From positions 952 to 21,858 of the forward strand of contig DPWB01000359.1 of the NCBI GenBank assembly GCA_003527885.1: 20,907 bases of DNA, written 5' to 3'. Under the pieces are notes generated by a model. That model was not told the DNA's origin. It saw only the letters and a program-made list of their open reading frames with translations, and made no database searches. Made by a program: the position numbers and the translations under genes. This document shows, piece after piece, positions 7,304 through 14,543 of the stretch (the first letter of the stretch is position 1; each line of letters opens with the position of its first letter). The DNA is from Candidatus Competibacteraceae bacterium (GTDB lineage: Bacteria; Pseudomonadota; Gammaproteobacteria; Competibacterales; Competibacteraceae).

Positions 7304-8287
7304 CTAAGCGTGGTTGACGGTGGCGGAGATCGCCAAGCCTTCGATTTCGAGCAGCAATTCCCGGCGGCAAATCTCGGCGCGCACGAACAACAGCGGCAGG
7401 TTGGTCCCGAAGGCGCGGGCGATGCGCTCGCGCAAGGGTGCCGGGTCGAGTTCGGGGCGAACGTAGATTTTCAGCAGCGTCAAATCCAGGGGCGTCGTCG
7501 CCCGCCGTTCGGCCTCCGCCAGCAACGCTTCGAGGTTGGCGAGCGTTTCCTCCAGTTGCGGCAACAGCCCCTGATGCAAGCTGGCGTGGCCGACGATGCT
7601 GGCGGTGCCGGAAATGTACAGGTGTTGGTGGCCCCCCCAGTCTTTCAGCACGGCGCGCGAAAATGAGGGGCTGCGGCGACCGTATTGCGGGGGATAATGA
7701 AACGCGCTCACCTGGCGCGGATTTTCGATTTGAAGCCCTGGCTGGCGGGCGGCCAGCGCGTAGAGCTGCAGGCCCCCGCCGTGCGTGCCGATGGCCGAGG
7801 CGGCAGGCAGCCGGATTTCGAACTCGGCCAGCTCCGCCGCCAGCGCCTGATGCCGGCCCGCGCAGAAGGCCCGGTAGCGTTCCAGGCCGTCGCAAGCGCG
7901 GTTGATATCGGGAAAGTAATTCCAGAGGCGCAGAAAATGCGGATAGCCCAGCGCGCGGGCTTTGGCGAACAAGCGGCGGTAGGCCACGGCGGTCAGCGGT
8001 TGCAATGCGTCCGGGGCGTATTCGTCCAGGCGCAATTGGAGAAACAGCACCTCGCCGTCGCTGGCGTGATAGATCCCTTCGGTGAACCCGATCCGCGCCG
8101 GTCGCGCGCCGAGCCAGACCTCGGCGGTGGCGGTGCGGCCTAATTCCTTCAATGCGACGGAATACACTCGCGGGTCCGGTCGGGTTGCAGCGCAGCCGTC
8201 AAAGTGGACCAGCGCCAGCAGGCGTTCGTCGTCTAGCCACGGGTCGCTTCGAGCCTGTTCGCAATAAAAGGCGGTGACAAGACTCAT
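7304..8287 (-). CDS. Chorismatase, XanB2/FkbO/Hyg5-type (hydroxybenzoate synthase)
   Basis: 327-residue protein with the YjgF-like core of chorismatases. Recognisable blocks: FLRLWNYFPDIN (118-129), GLERYRAFCAGR (134-145), the substrate-pocket segment ENPRQVSAFHYPPQYGRRSPSFSRA (188-212) and SGTASIVGHAS (226-236). Family members hydrolyse or rearrange chorismate: FkbO gives a dihydroxycyclohexadiene carboxylate, Hyg5 gives 3-hydroxybenzoate, and XanB2 of Xanthomonas gives 3- and 4-hydroxybenzoate that feed xanthomonadin and ubiquinone. Next to an aryl ligase and polyketide genes, the XanB2-like role of making the polyene starter is the best inference. Length fits XanB2 (~330). ATG at 8285-8287; no Shine-Dalgarno is obvious, the upstream bases being a GC palindrome. 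First gene of divergent unit B. Confidence 0.85.
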   Translation of the reverse strand: MSLVTAFYCEQARSDPWLDDERLLALVHFDGCAATRPDPRVYSVALKELGRTATAEVWLGARPARIGFTEGIYHASDGEVLFLQLRLDEYAPDALQPLTAVAYRRLFAKARALGYPHFLRLWNYFPDINRACDGLERYRAFCAGRHQALAAELAEFEIRLPAASAIGTHGGGLQLYALAARQPGLQIENPRQVSAFHYPPQYGRRSPSFSRAVLKDWGGHQHLYISGTASIVGHASLHQGLLPQLEETLANLEALLAEAERRATTPLDLTLLKIYVRPELDPAPLRERIARAFGTNLPLLFVRAEICRRELLLEIEGLAISATVNHA

Positions 8288-8386
8288 GCGGGCCCGCGCC
8301 GAAAAACCGGTCGCGCGCTGAGGGTCAGCTCAAAGCGGTTGCGAAAAACAAGGGCGGGAGCGGCCATTAAAATTCTGATTTCGGAT

Positions 8387-8407
8387 CGATAAAGGCTATT
8401 TTTATCG
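8387..8407. promoter_or_regulatory. AT-rich inverted repeat in the divergent chorismatase/ACP intergenic region
   Basis: A perfect 7-bp inverted repeat (CGATAAA at 8387-8393 and TTTATCG at 8401-8407) with a 7-nt spacer lies between units B and C, immediately before and overlapping the -35 zone of the promoter candidate at 8412-8420. The symmetry and position are what an operator would show, but an RNA hairpin or chance in AT-rich DNA is possible. The flanking 8288-8503 region otherwise holds no gene. Confidence 0.35.
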
Positions 8408-8411
8408 GACA

Positions 8412-8420
8412 TGATATAGT
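8412..8420 (+). promoter_or_regulatory. Candidate extended -10 promoter for the ACP operon
   Basis: The bases TGATATAGT form an extended -10 element (TG at 8412-8413, TATAGT at 8415-8420). No good -35 hexamer exists 16-18 bp upstream, where AAGGCT lies, so the extended element would have to compensate. A transcript from about 8427 would have a 5' leader of roughly 77 nt before the ACP start. The whole unit C has no other obvious internal promoter. Confidence 0.35.
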
Positions 8421-8503
8421 TTAGCAACGCATCCGCGAACCTTGATAGCACCACTACCTATAACCGCAACGCGCGTTACTGTTCATATTTTACGAGGTTA
8501 TCG

Positions 8504-8773
8504 ATGGAACCACTTTCGCCATTCGAGTTGGAGGTGGCTCGACTGTTGGTCGAGACCCTGCATCTGGAAGATGTCAAACCGGAAGAGATCGCGCCGGAAG
8601 AACCGCTGTTTGGCGAAGGGTTGGGTCTGGACTCCATCGATGCGCTGGAACTGGCGCTGGCGATTTCCAAAACCTACGGTTTTCAACTGCGTTCGGACGA
8701 CAAGGAAAACCGGCGCGTGTTCGCCTCCTTGCGCGCCCTGAGCCAGCATATCGAACAGCGGCGGACCCGCTGA
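8504..8773 (+). CDS. Acyl carrier protein (aryl-polyene type)
   Basis: 89-residue carrier protein. The phosphopantetheine attachment site is the serine in GLGLDSIDALEL (S44), with the usual helical framework (FELEVARLLVETLHLEDVKPEEIAPEEPLFG) before it. It would tether the starter and growing polyene chain after 4'-phosphopantetheinylation; no phosphopantetheinyl transferase is encoded in the window, so a host enzyme is needed. The start is fixed by GAGG (8494-8497) 6 nt before ATG 8504. It is the first gene of unit C. Known aryl-polyene clusters usually carry two carrier proteins (ApeE and ApeF in Xenorhabdus); only one is present here, which is notable. Confidence 0.93.
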   Translation: MEPLSPFELEVARLLVETLHLEDVKPEEIAPEEPLFGEGLGLDSIDALELALAISKTYGFQLRSDDKENRRVFASLRALSQHIEQRRTR

Positions 8774-8806
8774 GGACGCGCTGTCGATCTCGGCGGACAC
8801 GGAGCC

Positions 8807-9706
8807 GTGAGCCGGAATTGGGCGCGGTTGCCGGAGCGGGGCAGCCCGCTGGCGCTGTGGCTGATTCGCGCCATCGCCCTGCACGGTGGCCGACCCGTGG
8901 GCCGCGCTCTACTGTATCCCATCACCTTGTATTTTTTGGCGACGGCCGGCGCCGCGCGCCGGAACTCGCAGCGTTTTCTGCGCCGCGCGCTCGGCCGGGA
9001 GCCGGGGTGGCGAGAGGTGTTCCGCCACATTCACTGCTTTGCCGCCACCATTCTGGATCGGGTCTATTTTCTGACGGGTCGTCTGGATGATTTTCAGATC
9101 GAGATTCGTGGCGGCCAAGCGATCTTGGACCAAGTGGCGTCCGGCCGGGGCTGCATTTTGCTGGGGTCGCATTTGGGCAGCTTCGAGGCGCTGCGGGGGA
9201 TCGGTTCCACCGTGCGTCACTTGCCCATCAAAATTCTGATGAACGTCGAACACAACCACGCCGTGACCCGGTTGTTCGCGGCGCTCAATCCCGCGTTGGC
9301 GCAAGCCGTCATCGCCATCGGTCGCCCGGAAACCTTGTTGGAAGTTCAAGACAGCGTGGCGCGAGGTTTCATGGTCGGCGCGCTCGGCGACCGGGTGGCG
9401 CAGGATGAAAAAACGGTGCGCTGCCGGTTTTTCGGCCAGGAAACCGCGTTTCCCATCGGGCCGATTCTGCTGGCGGGACTGATGGGTTGTCCGGTGATCC
9501 TGTGTTTCGGCCTGTATCGGGGCGGCAACCGCTACGATGTCCATTTTGAAGTGCTCGCCGAACGGATCGCGCTGGAGCCGCGCCGCCGCCAGGAGCAGCT
9601 CGGGGTTTGGGTGCAGCGTTACGCCGACCGCCTGGAGTATTACGCTCGGCTCGCGCCTTATAATTGGTTCAATTTTTACGATTATTGGGCCGAGGATTCC
9701 GCGTGA
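8807..9706 (+). CDS. LpxL/HtrB-like lysophospholipid-type acyltransferase
   Basis: 299-residue acyltransferase of the lipid A biosynthesis (LpxL/LpxM) family. The catalytic H-x4-E motif is HLGSFE (H122, E127) in GCILLGSHLGSFEALR, and GALGDRVAQDEKTV plus the later FPIGPILLAGLMGCPV fit downstream family blocks. Residues ~15-45 form a hydrophobic membrane-associated segment. In aryl-polyene loci this enzyme is thought to join an acyl chain or the polyene to a lipid anchor; the acyl donor is unknown. GTG start at 8807 chosen because MSRNWARL is the usual beginning of these cluster acyltransferases, although GGAG (8801-8804) is only 2 nt from it. It lies 33 nt after the ACP gene and overlaps the next gene by 4 nt. 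Confidence 0.88.
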   Translation: MSRNWARLPERGSPLALWLIRAIALHGGRPVGRALLYPITLYFLATAGAARRNSQRFLRRALGREPGWREVFRHIHCFAATILDRVYFLTGRLDDFQIEIRGGQAILDQVASGRGCILLGSHLGSFEALRGIGSTVRHLPIKILMNVEHNHAVTRLFAALNPALAQAVIAIGRPETLLEVQDSVARGFMVGALGDRVAQDEKTVRCRFFGQETAFPIGPILLAGLMGCPVILCFGLYRGGNRYDVHFEVLAERIALEPRRRQEQLGVWVQRYADRLEYYARLAPYNWFNFYDYWAEDSA

Positions 9707-10395
9707 AAGCGAGGGCGATACCCGAAAAATGGTTCCTCCGCCAGCGCGGTATCGGCTGGGATGGCGCGGCGACGCTGGCGTTGTCCAATTTGGCGCTGCT
9801 GGCGACGGCGGGATTGAGCGGCTTGTGGCTGTTGTATCGGGTTTGGCGGGTCGCTTGTGATACGCCGGTTGCCGGGGTCGAGGGGGATTGGATCGTGGTG
9901 TTGGGCGCGCGGCTGATCGGCGACCGCGCCGCGCCCGGCTACGCGCGCCGCTTGGGCCGCGCCGCCGCGCTGTATCGGGAGGATTCCCGGCGGCGCATTC
10001 TGCTGGTCGGTGGCCGGACCGGCGGCCGCCGCAGCGAGGCCGAATGCGGCCGGGATTTTCTATGCGGGCTAGGCGTTCCGGCCGTCGCGGTGTTCCTTGA
10101 GGATCAATCGCTGAACACGCTCGATAATTTGCGCCGCGCCCGGCAGTTGCGCGCCGAACTGCGCGAGCGCCCTTTCGTGCTGGTGACCAGCCGCTTTCAT
10201 CTGGCCCGCAGCGGCGCGCTGGCGCGCGGTTTGGCGTTGCGGCCGGTGCTGTGCGCCGCCGAAGACCGGCTACGCCACGATCCGATCATGATGTGGCGGT
10301 TGGCGCGGGAAGCTTACTATCTGCATTGGTACGCGGTCGGCAAGGCGTGGTCGCGCTGGACCGGCAACCGGCACAGTCTGGCGCGAATCACCTGA
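9703..10395 (+). CDS. DUF218 (YdcF/ElyC/SanA-like) membrane protein
   Basis: 230-residue protein with one N-terminal transmembrane segment (about 22-46) and a DUF218 domain: GDWIVVLGARL at the start of the fold, GYARRLGRAAALY, RRRILLVGGRTGGRRSEAE, FLEDQSLNTLDNLRRAR and PFVLVTSRFHLARSGALARGL. E. coli relatives ElyC and SanA affect envelope polysaccharide and lipid-carrier metabolism, and YdcF binds SAM; the exact reaction is unknown. A role in envelope attachment or glycolipid handling of the pigment is inferred from location between the acyltransferase and the CLF gene. The frame extends to 9664, but GTG 9703 is chosen because it makes a GTGA overlap with the previous stop and has GAGG (9692-9695) at 7 nt spacing. 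Confidence 0.8.
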   Translation: MKARAIPEKWFLRQRGIGWDGAATLALSNLALLATAGLSGLWLLYRVWRVACDTPVAGVEGDWIVVLGARLIGDRAAPGYARRLGRAAALYREDSRRRILLVGGRTGGRRSEAECGRDFLCGLGVPAVAVFLEDQSLNTLDNLRRARQLRAELRERPFVLVTSRFHLARSGALARGLALRPVLCAAEDRLRHDPIMMWRLAREAYYLHWYAVGKAWSRWTGNRHSLARIT

Positions 10396-11187
10396 ATGAG
10401 CGTCTATATCAGCGGGGTGGGCTTGTGCGCGCCCGGCCTGCCGGATTGGCCGACCGGTCGGGCGGTGCTGGCGGGATTGCAGCCCTACAGCCGGGATGCG
10501 GCTCCGCGCTTCGACCGGGTGCACCTGCCGCGCAACGAAGCGCGCCGGGCGACGCTGACGGTGCGGTTGGCCTTGCAGGCGGCGGATGAGGCGCTGGCAA
10601 CCGCCGGTCTGGACGCCGGATGCTGCGCGGCGGTGTTCGCCTGCGCCGGCGGCAACACCGAAGCCCTGGATGCGCTTTGTCAGGCGTTGATCCAGCCGGA
10701 ACGGGCGCTGTCGCCCGGCCAGTTCAATCACTCCACCCACAACGCGCCGCTCGGCTATTGGAGCATTGCAAGCGGTTCGATGCGGCCGGCGGTCAGCGTC
10801 GGCGCGTTCGACGCCTCGTTCGCGGCGGGCCTGCTGGAAGCCTTCGGGCTGGCGCGCTTGGAAAATCGGCCGGTGCTGTTGGTCGCTTACGACACGCCGC
10901 CGCCGCCGGCCTTGCAGCCGTTCCGGGCGGTGGCCGTCGCGTTCGGGCTGGCATTGTTGCTGACGCCCGACCCGCGTCCCGGTAGTATCGCCCGCCTGCG
11001 GAATTTGCGAATTCGCTCCGGGGCGGCCGAACCGTTACCGGCCGGGGAGCTGGAGCGCTTGCGCCTCGCCAATCCGGCCGCACGCGGGTTGCCGTTGTTG
11101 CGGCGGCTCGCCCGGGACCGGGCGGGCGCGGTCGCCTTGCCCTATCTGCCGGATAGTCGACTCGAACTGGAGGTGGAACCCTGTTGA
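10396..11187 (+). CDS. Short beta-ketoacyl synthase-like protein, chain-length-factor type (copy 1)
   Basis: 263-residue protein of the Ketoacyl-synt_2 type found in aryl-polyene loci, about two thirds the size of a full ketosynthase. N-terminal ISGVGLCAPGL resembles KS N-termini; NHSTHNAPLGYWSIASG (111-127) precedes the nucleophile-elbow position, where the sequence reads VGAFDASFAAGLLEA. By eye alignment to the KS motif ACxS puts phenylalanine 138 where the catalytic cysteine should be, and the C-terminal half with the two KS histidines is missing. It is therefore not expected to condense by itself but to pair with the complete KS (14544-15740), as ApeC does with ApeO in the Xenorhabdus system. 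It abuts the DUF218 stop (TGA 10393-10395, ATG 10396). A paralogue lies at 15737. Confidence 0.82.
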   Translation: MSVYISGVGLCAPGLPDWPTGRAVLAGLQPYSRDAAPRFDRVHLPRNEARRATLTVRLALQAADEALATAGLDAGCCAAVFACAGGNTEALDALCQALIQPERALSPGQFNHSTHNAPLGYWSIASGSMRPAVSVGAFDASFAAGLLEAFGLARLENRPVLLVAYDTPPPPALQPFRAVAVAFGLALLLTPDPRPGSIARLRNLRIRSGAAEPLPAGELERLRLANPAARGLPLLRRLARDRAGAVALPYLPDSRLELEVEPC

Positions 11188-11633
11188 TCGACAAAGCGGA
11201 AATCCGAAAGCTGATCCCTCATGCCGGGACGATGTGCTTGCTGGAAACGGTGACAGCTTGGGACGAGCAGGGCATCGTCTGCCTGACCGAGACCCACCGC
11301 GATCCGGCCAACCCGCTGCGCCGGCAAGGTCGGCTTTCCGTGATTCATGCGGTGGAATACGGCGGGCAGGCGGCGGCGGTCCACGGCGCATTGCGCGCCC
11401 GTAAAGCGGGCGACACCGCGCCGCCGGGCTATCTGGCCGCGCTGCGCGAGGTGCGCTGGTTCGCCGGCGAACTGGATGCTGTCGCCGCGCCGCTGGAGGT
11501 CACCGCGCGGTTGCTGTTGGGCGAGGGCGGCCATTGCATCTATGCGATTCAAGCGAGCGCCGCCGGTCGTTTGTTGGCGCAAGCGCGTCTGACCATCGCA
11601 CCGCAACCCGGCGCTGAAGGCGCGGATCGGTGA
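11184..11633 (+). CDS. Hotdog-fold 3-hydroxyacyl-ACP dehydratase (ApeP-like role)
   Basis: 149-residue hotdog protein distinct from the dehydratase at 4557. The segments IRKLIPHAGTMCLLETV (7-23) and THRDPANPLRRQGRLSVIHAVEYGGQAAAVHGAL are typical of the second dehydratase of aryl-polyene clusters. In the Xenorhabdus enzyme system two dehydratases, ApeI and ApeP, are used; this one would be the ApeP counterpart. The start is TTG at 11184 in a TTGA overlap with the previous stop, with a strong purine-rich GGAGGTGGA (11169-11177) just upstream. Overlaps the LolA-like gene by 4 nt. Catalytic residues are less obvious than in FabZ, so enzymatic role is inferred from context. Confidence 0.8.
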   Translation: MIDKAEIRKLIPHAGTMCLLETVTAWDEQGIVCLTETHRDPANPLRRQGRLSVIHAVEYGGQAAAVHGALRARKAGDTAPPGYLAALREVRWFAGELDAVAAPLEVTARLLLGEGGHCIYAIQASAAGRLLAQARLTIAPQPGAEGADR

Positions 11634-12187
11634 AACGCCGGGTCGTTGTGCTGATGGTTTGTTGGCCGTTGGCCGGTTTCGGTGACGACGGCTTGGATCA
11701 GGTCATGCGGCTGCTCGCGGCGGTGCCGGCGGTACAGGGCGAGTTTCGGGAAGAAAAACATCTGGCGGTTTTGCAAGAGCCGCTGATCGCCACCGGCAAA
11801 CTGTACTACCGCGCGCCGAATTTTCTGCGCAAGCAGACGCTGGCCCCGCAGCCGGAGGATTACGAGGCTGACGGGGACTGGCTGACCGTCGAAACACCGG
11901 CGACCGGCCGCCGTCAGTTCGACCTGAACGGTTATCCGCAACTGCGGCCGCTGGTGGAGGCGATCCGCGCCACCCAGGCCGGCGACCGGGCCACCTTGGA
12001 GCGCTACTACCGGCTGGAATTTCAGGGGACGCCCGCCGACTGGACCTTGCGGCTGACGCCGCTCGCCGAGGAAGCCGCCCGCTATATCGCCGCCGTTATT
12101 TTGCGCGGCCAGAACGAGCGGATTACCGGCGTGGAAACGCTGGAAGCGGATGGCGACCGCAGCGTGATGGGCTTGACGGTTCGCTGA
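11630..12187 (+). CDS. LolA-like outer-membrane lipoprotein carrier protein
   Basis: 185-residue exported protein. A short Sec signal peptide (KRRVVVLMVCWPLAGFG, cleavage near residue 18) is followed by a LolA-like half-barrel sequence: VPAVQGEFREEKHLAVLQEPLIATGKLYYRAPNFLRKQTLAP, then DWTLRLTPLAEEA and GQNERITGVETLEADGDRSVMGLTV. Genomic LolA shuttles lipoproteins across the periplasm; a dedicated copy in a pigment cluster, followed directly by an MMPL exporter, suggests it carries the lipidic aryl-polyene to the outer membrane. GTG start at 11630 in a GTGA overlap with the previous stop. The Shine-Dalgarno is weak (AAGG, 11617-11620). The subfamily call is by pattern only. Confidence 0.78.
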   Translation: MKRRVVVLMVCWPLAGFGDDGLDQVMRLLAAVPAVQGEFREEKHLAVLQEPLIATGKLYYRAPNFLRKQTLAPQPEDYEADGDWLTVETPATGRRQFDLNGYPQLRPLVEAIRATQAGDRATLERYYRLEFQGTPADWTLRLTPLAEEAARYIAAVILRGQNERITGVETLEADGDRSVMGLTVR

Positions 12188-12212
12188 GCCAACGGAACTG
12201 GAGAGCGAGCGG

Positions 12213-14540
12213 TTGAACCTCGTGCGTCGCAAGCTGGTCCCGCTGCTCTGGTTGTTGGCCGTGCTGGTTTGCGGCTGGACCGTGGCGACGGCGCCGGTGG
12301 TCGCGGATTTGACGCTGTTCGCGCCGCGCGCCGATCCGGTCGCCGAGCTGTTGTTGGAACAGTTGCGCAGCGGCCCGACCACCCGCTTGATCTTGTTGGG
12401 GTTGGAGGGCGGTTCCGAGGCCGACCGCGCCGCCGTCAGCCGCCGGCTGGCGGAACGCTTGCGGCCCGCCAGCGCCTTCGCGCGGGTGGCCAACGGCGCG
12501 GAGGCCCTGCCCGATGCCGAGTTGCAGACTCTGTTCGCTTGGCGTTATTTGCTCGGTCCGACCGTTGCGCCGGAACGCTTCACGGCGGAAGGCTTGCGCG
12601 CCGGCTTGCAGCAGCGGCTGGCGGAACTGCAATCGCCGCTGGCGGTGTTTCAGAAACGTTGGCTGGCCGGCGATCCGACCGGCGAACTGCTGGGCGTGCT
12701 GCGGCGGTTGGGTGGTCTGCGCGAACCGGCCAAGCGGCTGGGCGTGTGGTTTTCGCCGGACGGCGCGCGGGCGCTGTTGTTGGTCGAGAGCCGCGCCTCC
12801 GGGTATGACCTCGCCGCCCAGCGCGCCATCGTCAACACCATCCGCCAAGCCTTTGCCGCTGCCGGCGCCGGCAGCGCTGTGCGTCTGATCCTGAGCGGCC
12901 CCGGCGTGTTGGCTACGCTGTCCGAAGATCGGGTGCGCACCAGCGCCGAATGGCTGAGCGGGCTGTCCCTGGCGGCGGTGGTTCTGCTGCTGTTGCTGGT
13001 CTACGGTTCGGCTCGTGCGGTCTGGCTCGGCGCGCTGCCGATGCTGTCGGCGCTGCTGGCCGGCGCGGCGGCGGTGGATGTGCTGTTCGGCAAGATATAT
13101 CTCATCACGCTGGCGTTCAGCGTCACGCTACTGGGCGAGACGCTGGATTATCCGACCTACCTGTTCAGCCACCGCCGGGCGGGAGACACGGTGGAAGGCA
13201 CGCTGCGCCAGTTGTGGCCGACGCTGCGGCTGTGCGTGGCGACCACCGCGCTGGGTTGTCTGGCGATGCTGGATTCCGGTTTTCCGGGGTTGAGCCAGTT
13301 GGGGGTTTACACCGTCGCCGGCATCGTGGCCGCCGCGGCGACGACCCGCTGGGTGCTACCGGCGCTTGTCCCCCTAGATTGGAAACCGCCGCGCCCGGTC
13401 GCGGTCGGCGACTGGGCCGATGCGCTGTTGCGGCCCCGGCCGCGGTTGGCGCTGGCGCTCGGCGCTTGCGGCGCGCTGGCGCTGCTGGGCCTGACCGTCA
13501 AATCGCCGGCGCTGTGGGAAAACGACTTGGCCGCGCTCAGCCCGGTACCGCGCGAATTGCTGCGTTTGGACCAGGAGCTGCGAACAGCCTTGGGCGCGCC
13601 GGAGGTCGGCCATCTGATCGCCGTCACCGCCCCCGACGCCGAAACCGCCTTGCGCGCCAGCGAGACCGTGGGCGCTTATCTGGCGCGGCGGCAGGCGGAA
13701 GGCGCGCTGGCCGGCTACGATGGGGCCATGCGTTACCTGCCCAGCCTCCACACCCAGCGGCAACGGCAGGCCGCCTTGCCGGACGCGGAAGCGCTCGCCG
13801 CGAGCTTGAATGCCGCCTTGGCCGGGTTGCCGTTCAAACCCGACCTGTTCGCGCCGTTCCTCGCCGCCGTCGCCGCCGCTCGAACCGCGCCGCCGCTAAA
13901 GCCCGATGATGTGAAAGAGACCTTGCTGGGCGTCCGGGTCCGGTCTTTGCTGTTTGCCGGTGAACGCGGCTGGACGGCTTTGCTGCCCTTGAGCGGGGTT
14001 CGCGATGCGCCAACGCTGGCCGCCGGTCTGCCGTCGCCGCCGGAAGGTCGGGCGTACTATCTGGATTTGCGCGCCGAGACCAATCGGCTGGTGGCCGAAT
14101 TCCGCGAAGCGGCCTTGCTGCGGTTGCTGTATGGTGGCGCGCTGATTGTGGCGGTGGTTTGGTTGGGTTTGCGCCGCTGGCGGCAGGTCGCGGCGGCCTT
14201 GGGGCCGGTACTGCTGGCGCTGGTGTTCACCGTGGCGCTGCTGCTGGCGCTCGGTGAGAGGCTGTCGCTGTTCCATCTGGTGTCCTTGCTGTTGGTGGTC
14301 GGCGTCGGCGTCGATTACGGCCTGTTTTTCAGCCGGCCCGATACCGATAGGGATTTGCGCCGCCGCACCCTCCATGCCTTGCTGGTCTGCTGTGGTTCCG
14401 CCTTGATCGTATTTGCTATGCTTGCGACCTCCGCGCTGCCGGCGCTGCGAGCCATCGGCTTGACCGTCAGCCTGGGGGTCGCCGCCAGTTTCATCGCCGC
14501 CCTGGTCGTCGCGCGGCCCTTGTTGAACCGAATGAGTTGA
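12213..14540 (+). CDS. MMPL/RND-family exporter
   Basis: 775-residue inner-membrane transporter with the two-fold repeat of MMPL proteins: a signal-anchor helix near residues 8-30, a periplasmic loop (~31-245), a first cluster of helices (~248-425, including SLAAVVLLLLLVYGSARAVWLGALPML), a second loop and a second helix cluster (~630-770). The intramembrane proton-relay-like segments appear in both halves: LGETLDYPTYLFSHRRAGD and VGVGVDYGLFFSRPDTDRD. Predicted proton-driven export of the hydrophobic pigment lipid, partnered by the LolA-like protein encoded 25 nt upstream. TTG start at 12213 is supported by GGAGAG (12200-12205) 7 nt upstream; an in-frame GTG at 12222 is an alternative. It is followed after 3 nt by the ketosynthase gene. 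Confidence 0.9.
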   Translation: MNLVRRKLVPLLWLLAVLVCGWTVATAPVVADLTLFAPRADPVAELLLEQLRSGPTTRLILLGLEGGSEADRAAVSRRLAERLRPASAFARVANGAEALPDAELQTLFAWRYLLGPTVAPERFTAEGLRAGLQQRLAELQSPLAVFQKRWLAGDPTGELLGVLRRLGGLREPAKRLGVWFSPDGARALLLVESRASGYDLAAQRAIVNTIRQAFAAAGAGSAVRLILSGPGVLATLSEDRVRTSAEWLSGLSLAAVVLLLLLVYGSARAVWLGALPMLSALLAGAAAVDVLFGKIYLITLAFSVTLLGETLDYPTYLFSHRRAGDTVEGTLRQLWPTLRLCVATTALGCLAMLDSGFPGLSQLGVYTVAGIVAAAATTRWVLPALVPLDWKPPRPVAVGDWADALLRPRPRLALALGACGALALLGLTVKSPALWENDLAALSPVPRELLRLDQELRTALGAPEVGHLIAVTAPDAETALRASETVGAYLARRQAEGALAGYDGAMRYLPSLHTQRQRQAALPDAEALAASLNAALAGLPFKPDLFAPFLAAVAAARTAPPLKPDDVKETLLGVRVRSLLFAGERGWTALLPLSGVRDAPTLAAGLPSPPEGRAYYLDLRAETNRLVAEFREAALLRLLYGGALIVAVVWLGLRRWRQVAAALGPVLLALVFTVALLLALGERLSLFHLVSLLLVVGVGVDYGLFFSRPDTDRDLRRRTLHALLVCCGSALIVFAMLATSALPALRAIGLTVSLGVAASFIAALVVARPLLNRMS

Positions 14541-14543
14541 ATC

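Noticed and set aside
5601..7895. 764-codon minus-strand open frame
   Set aside because: It crosses the methyltransferase, GFA, UbiE-like and chorismatase genes in another frame; its product is Arg/Ala/Gly-rich without motifs. Long shadow frames are normal in GC-rich DNA.
8442..8464. TTGATA and TATAAC as a sigma-70 promoter for the ACP operon
   Set aside because: Spacing is only 11 bp, too short for a -35/-10 pair.
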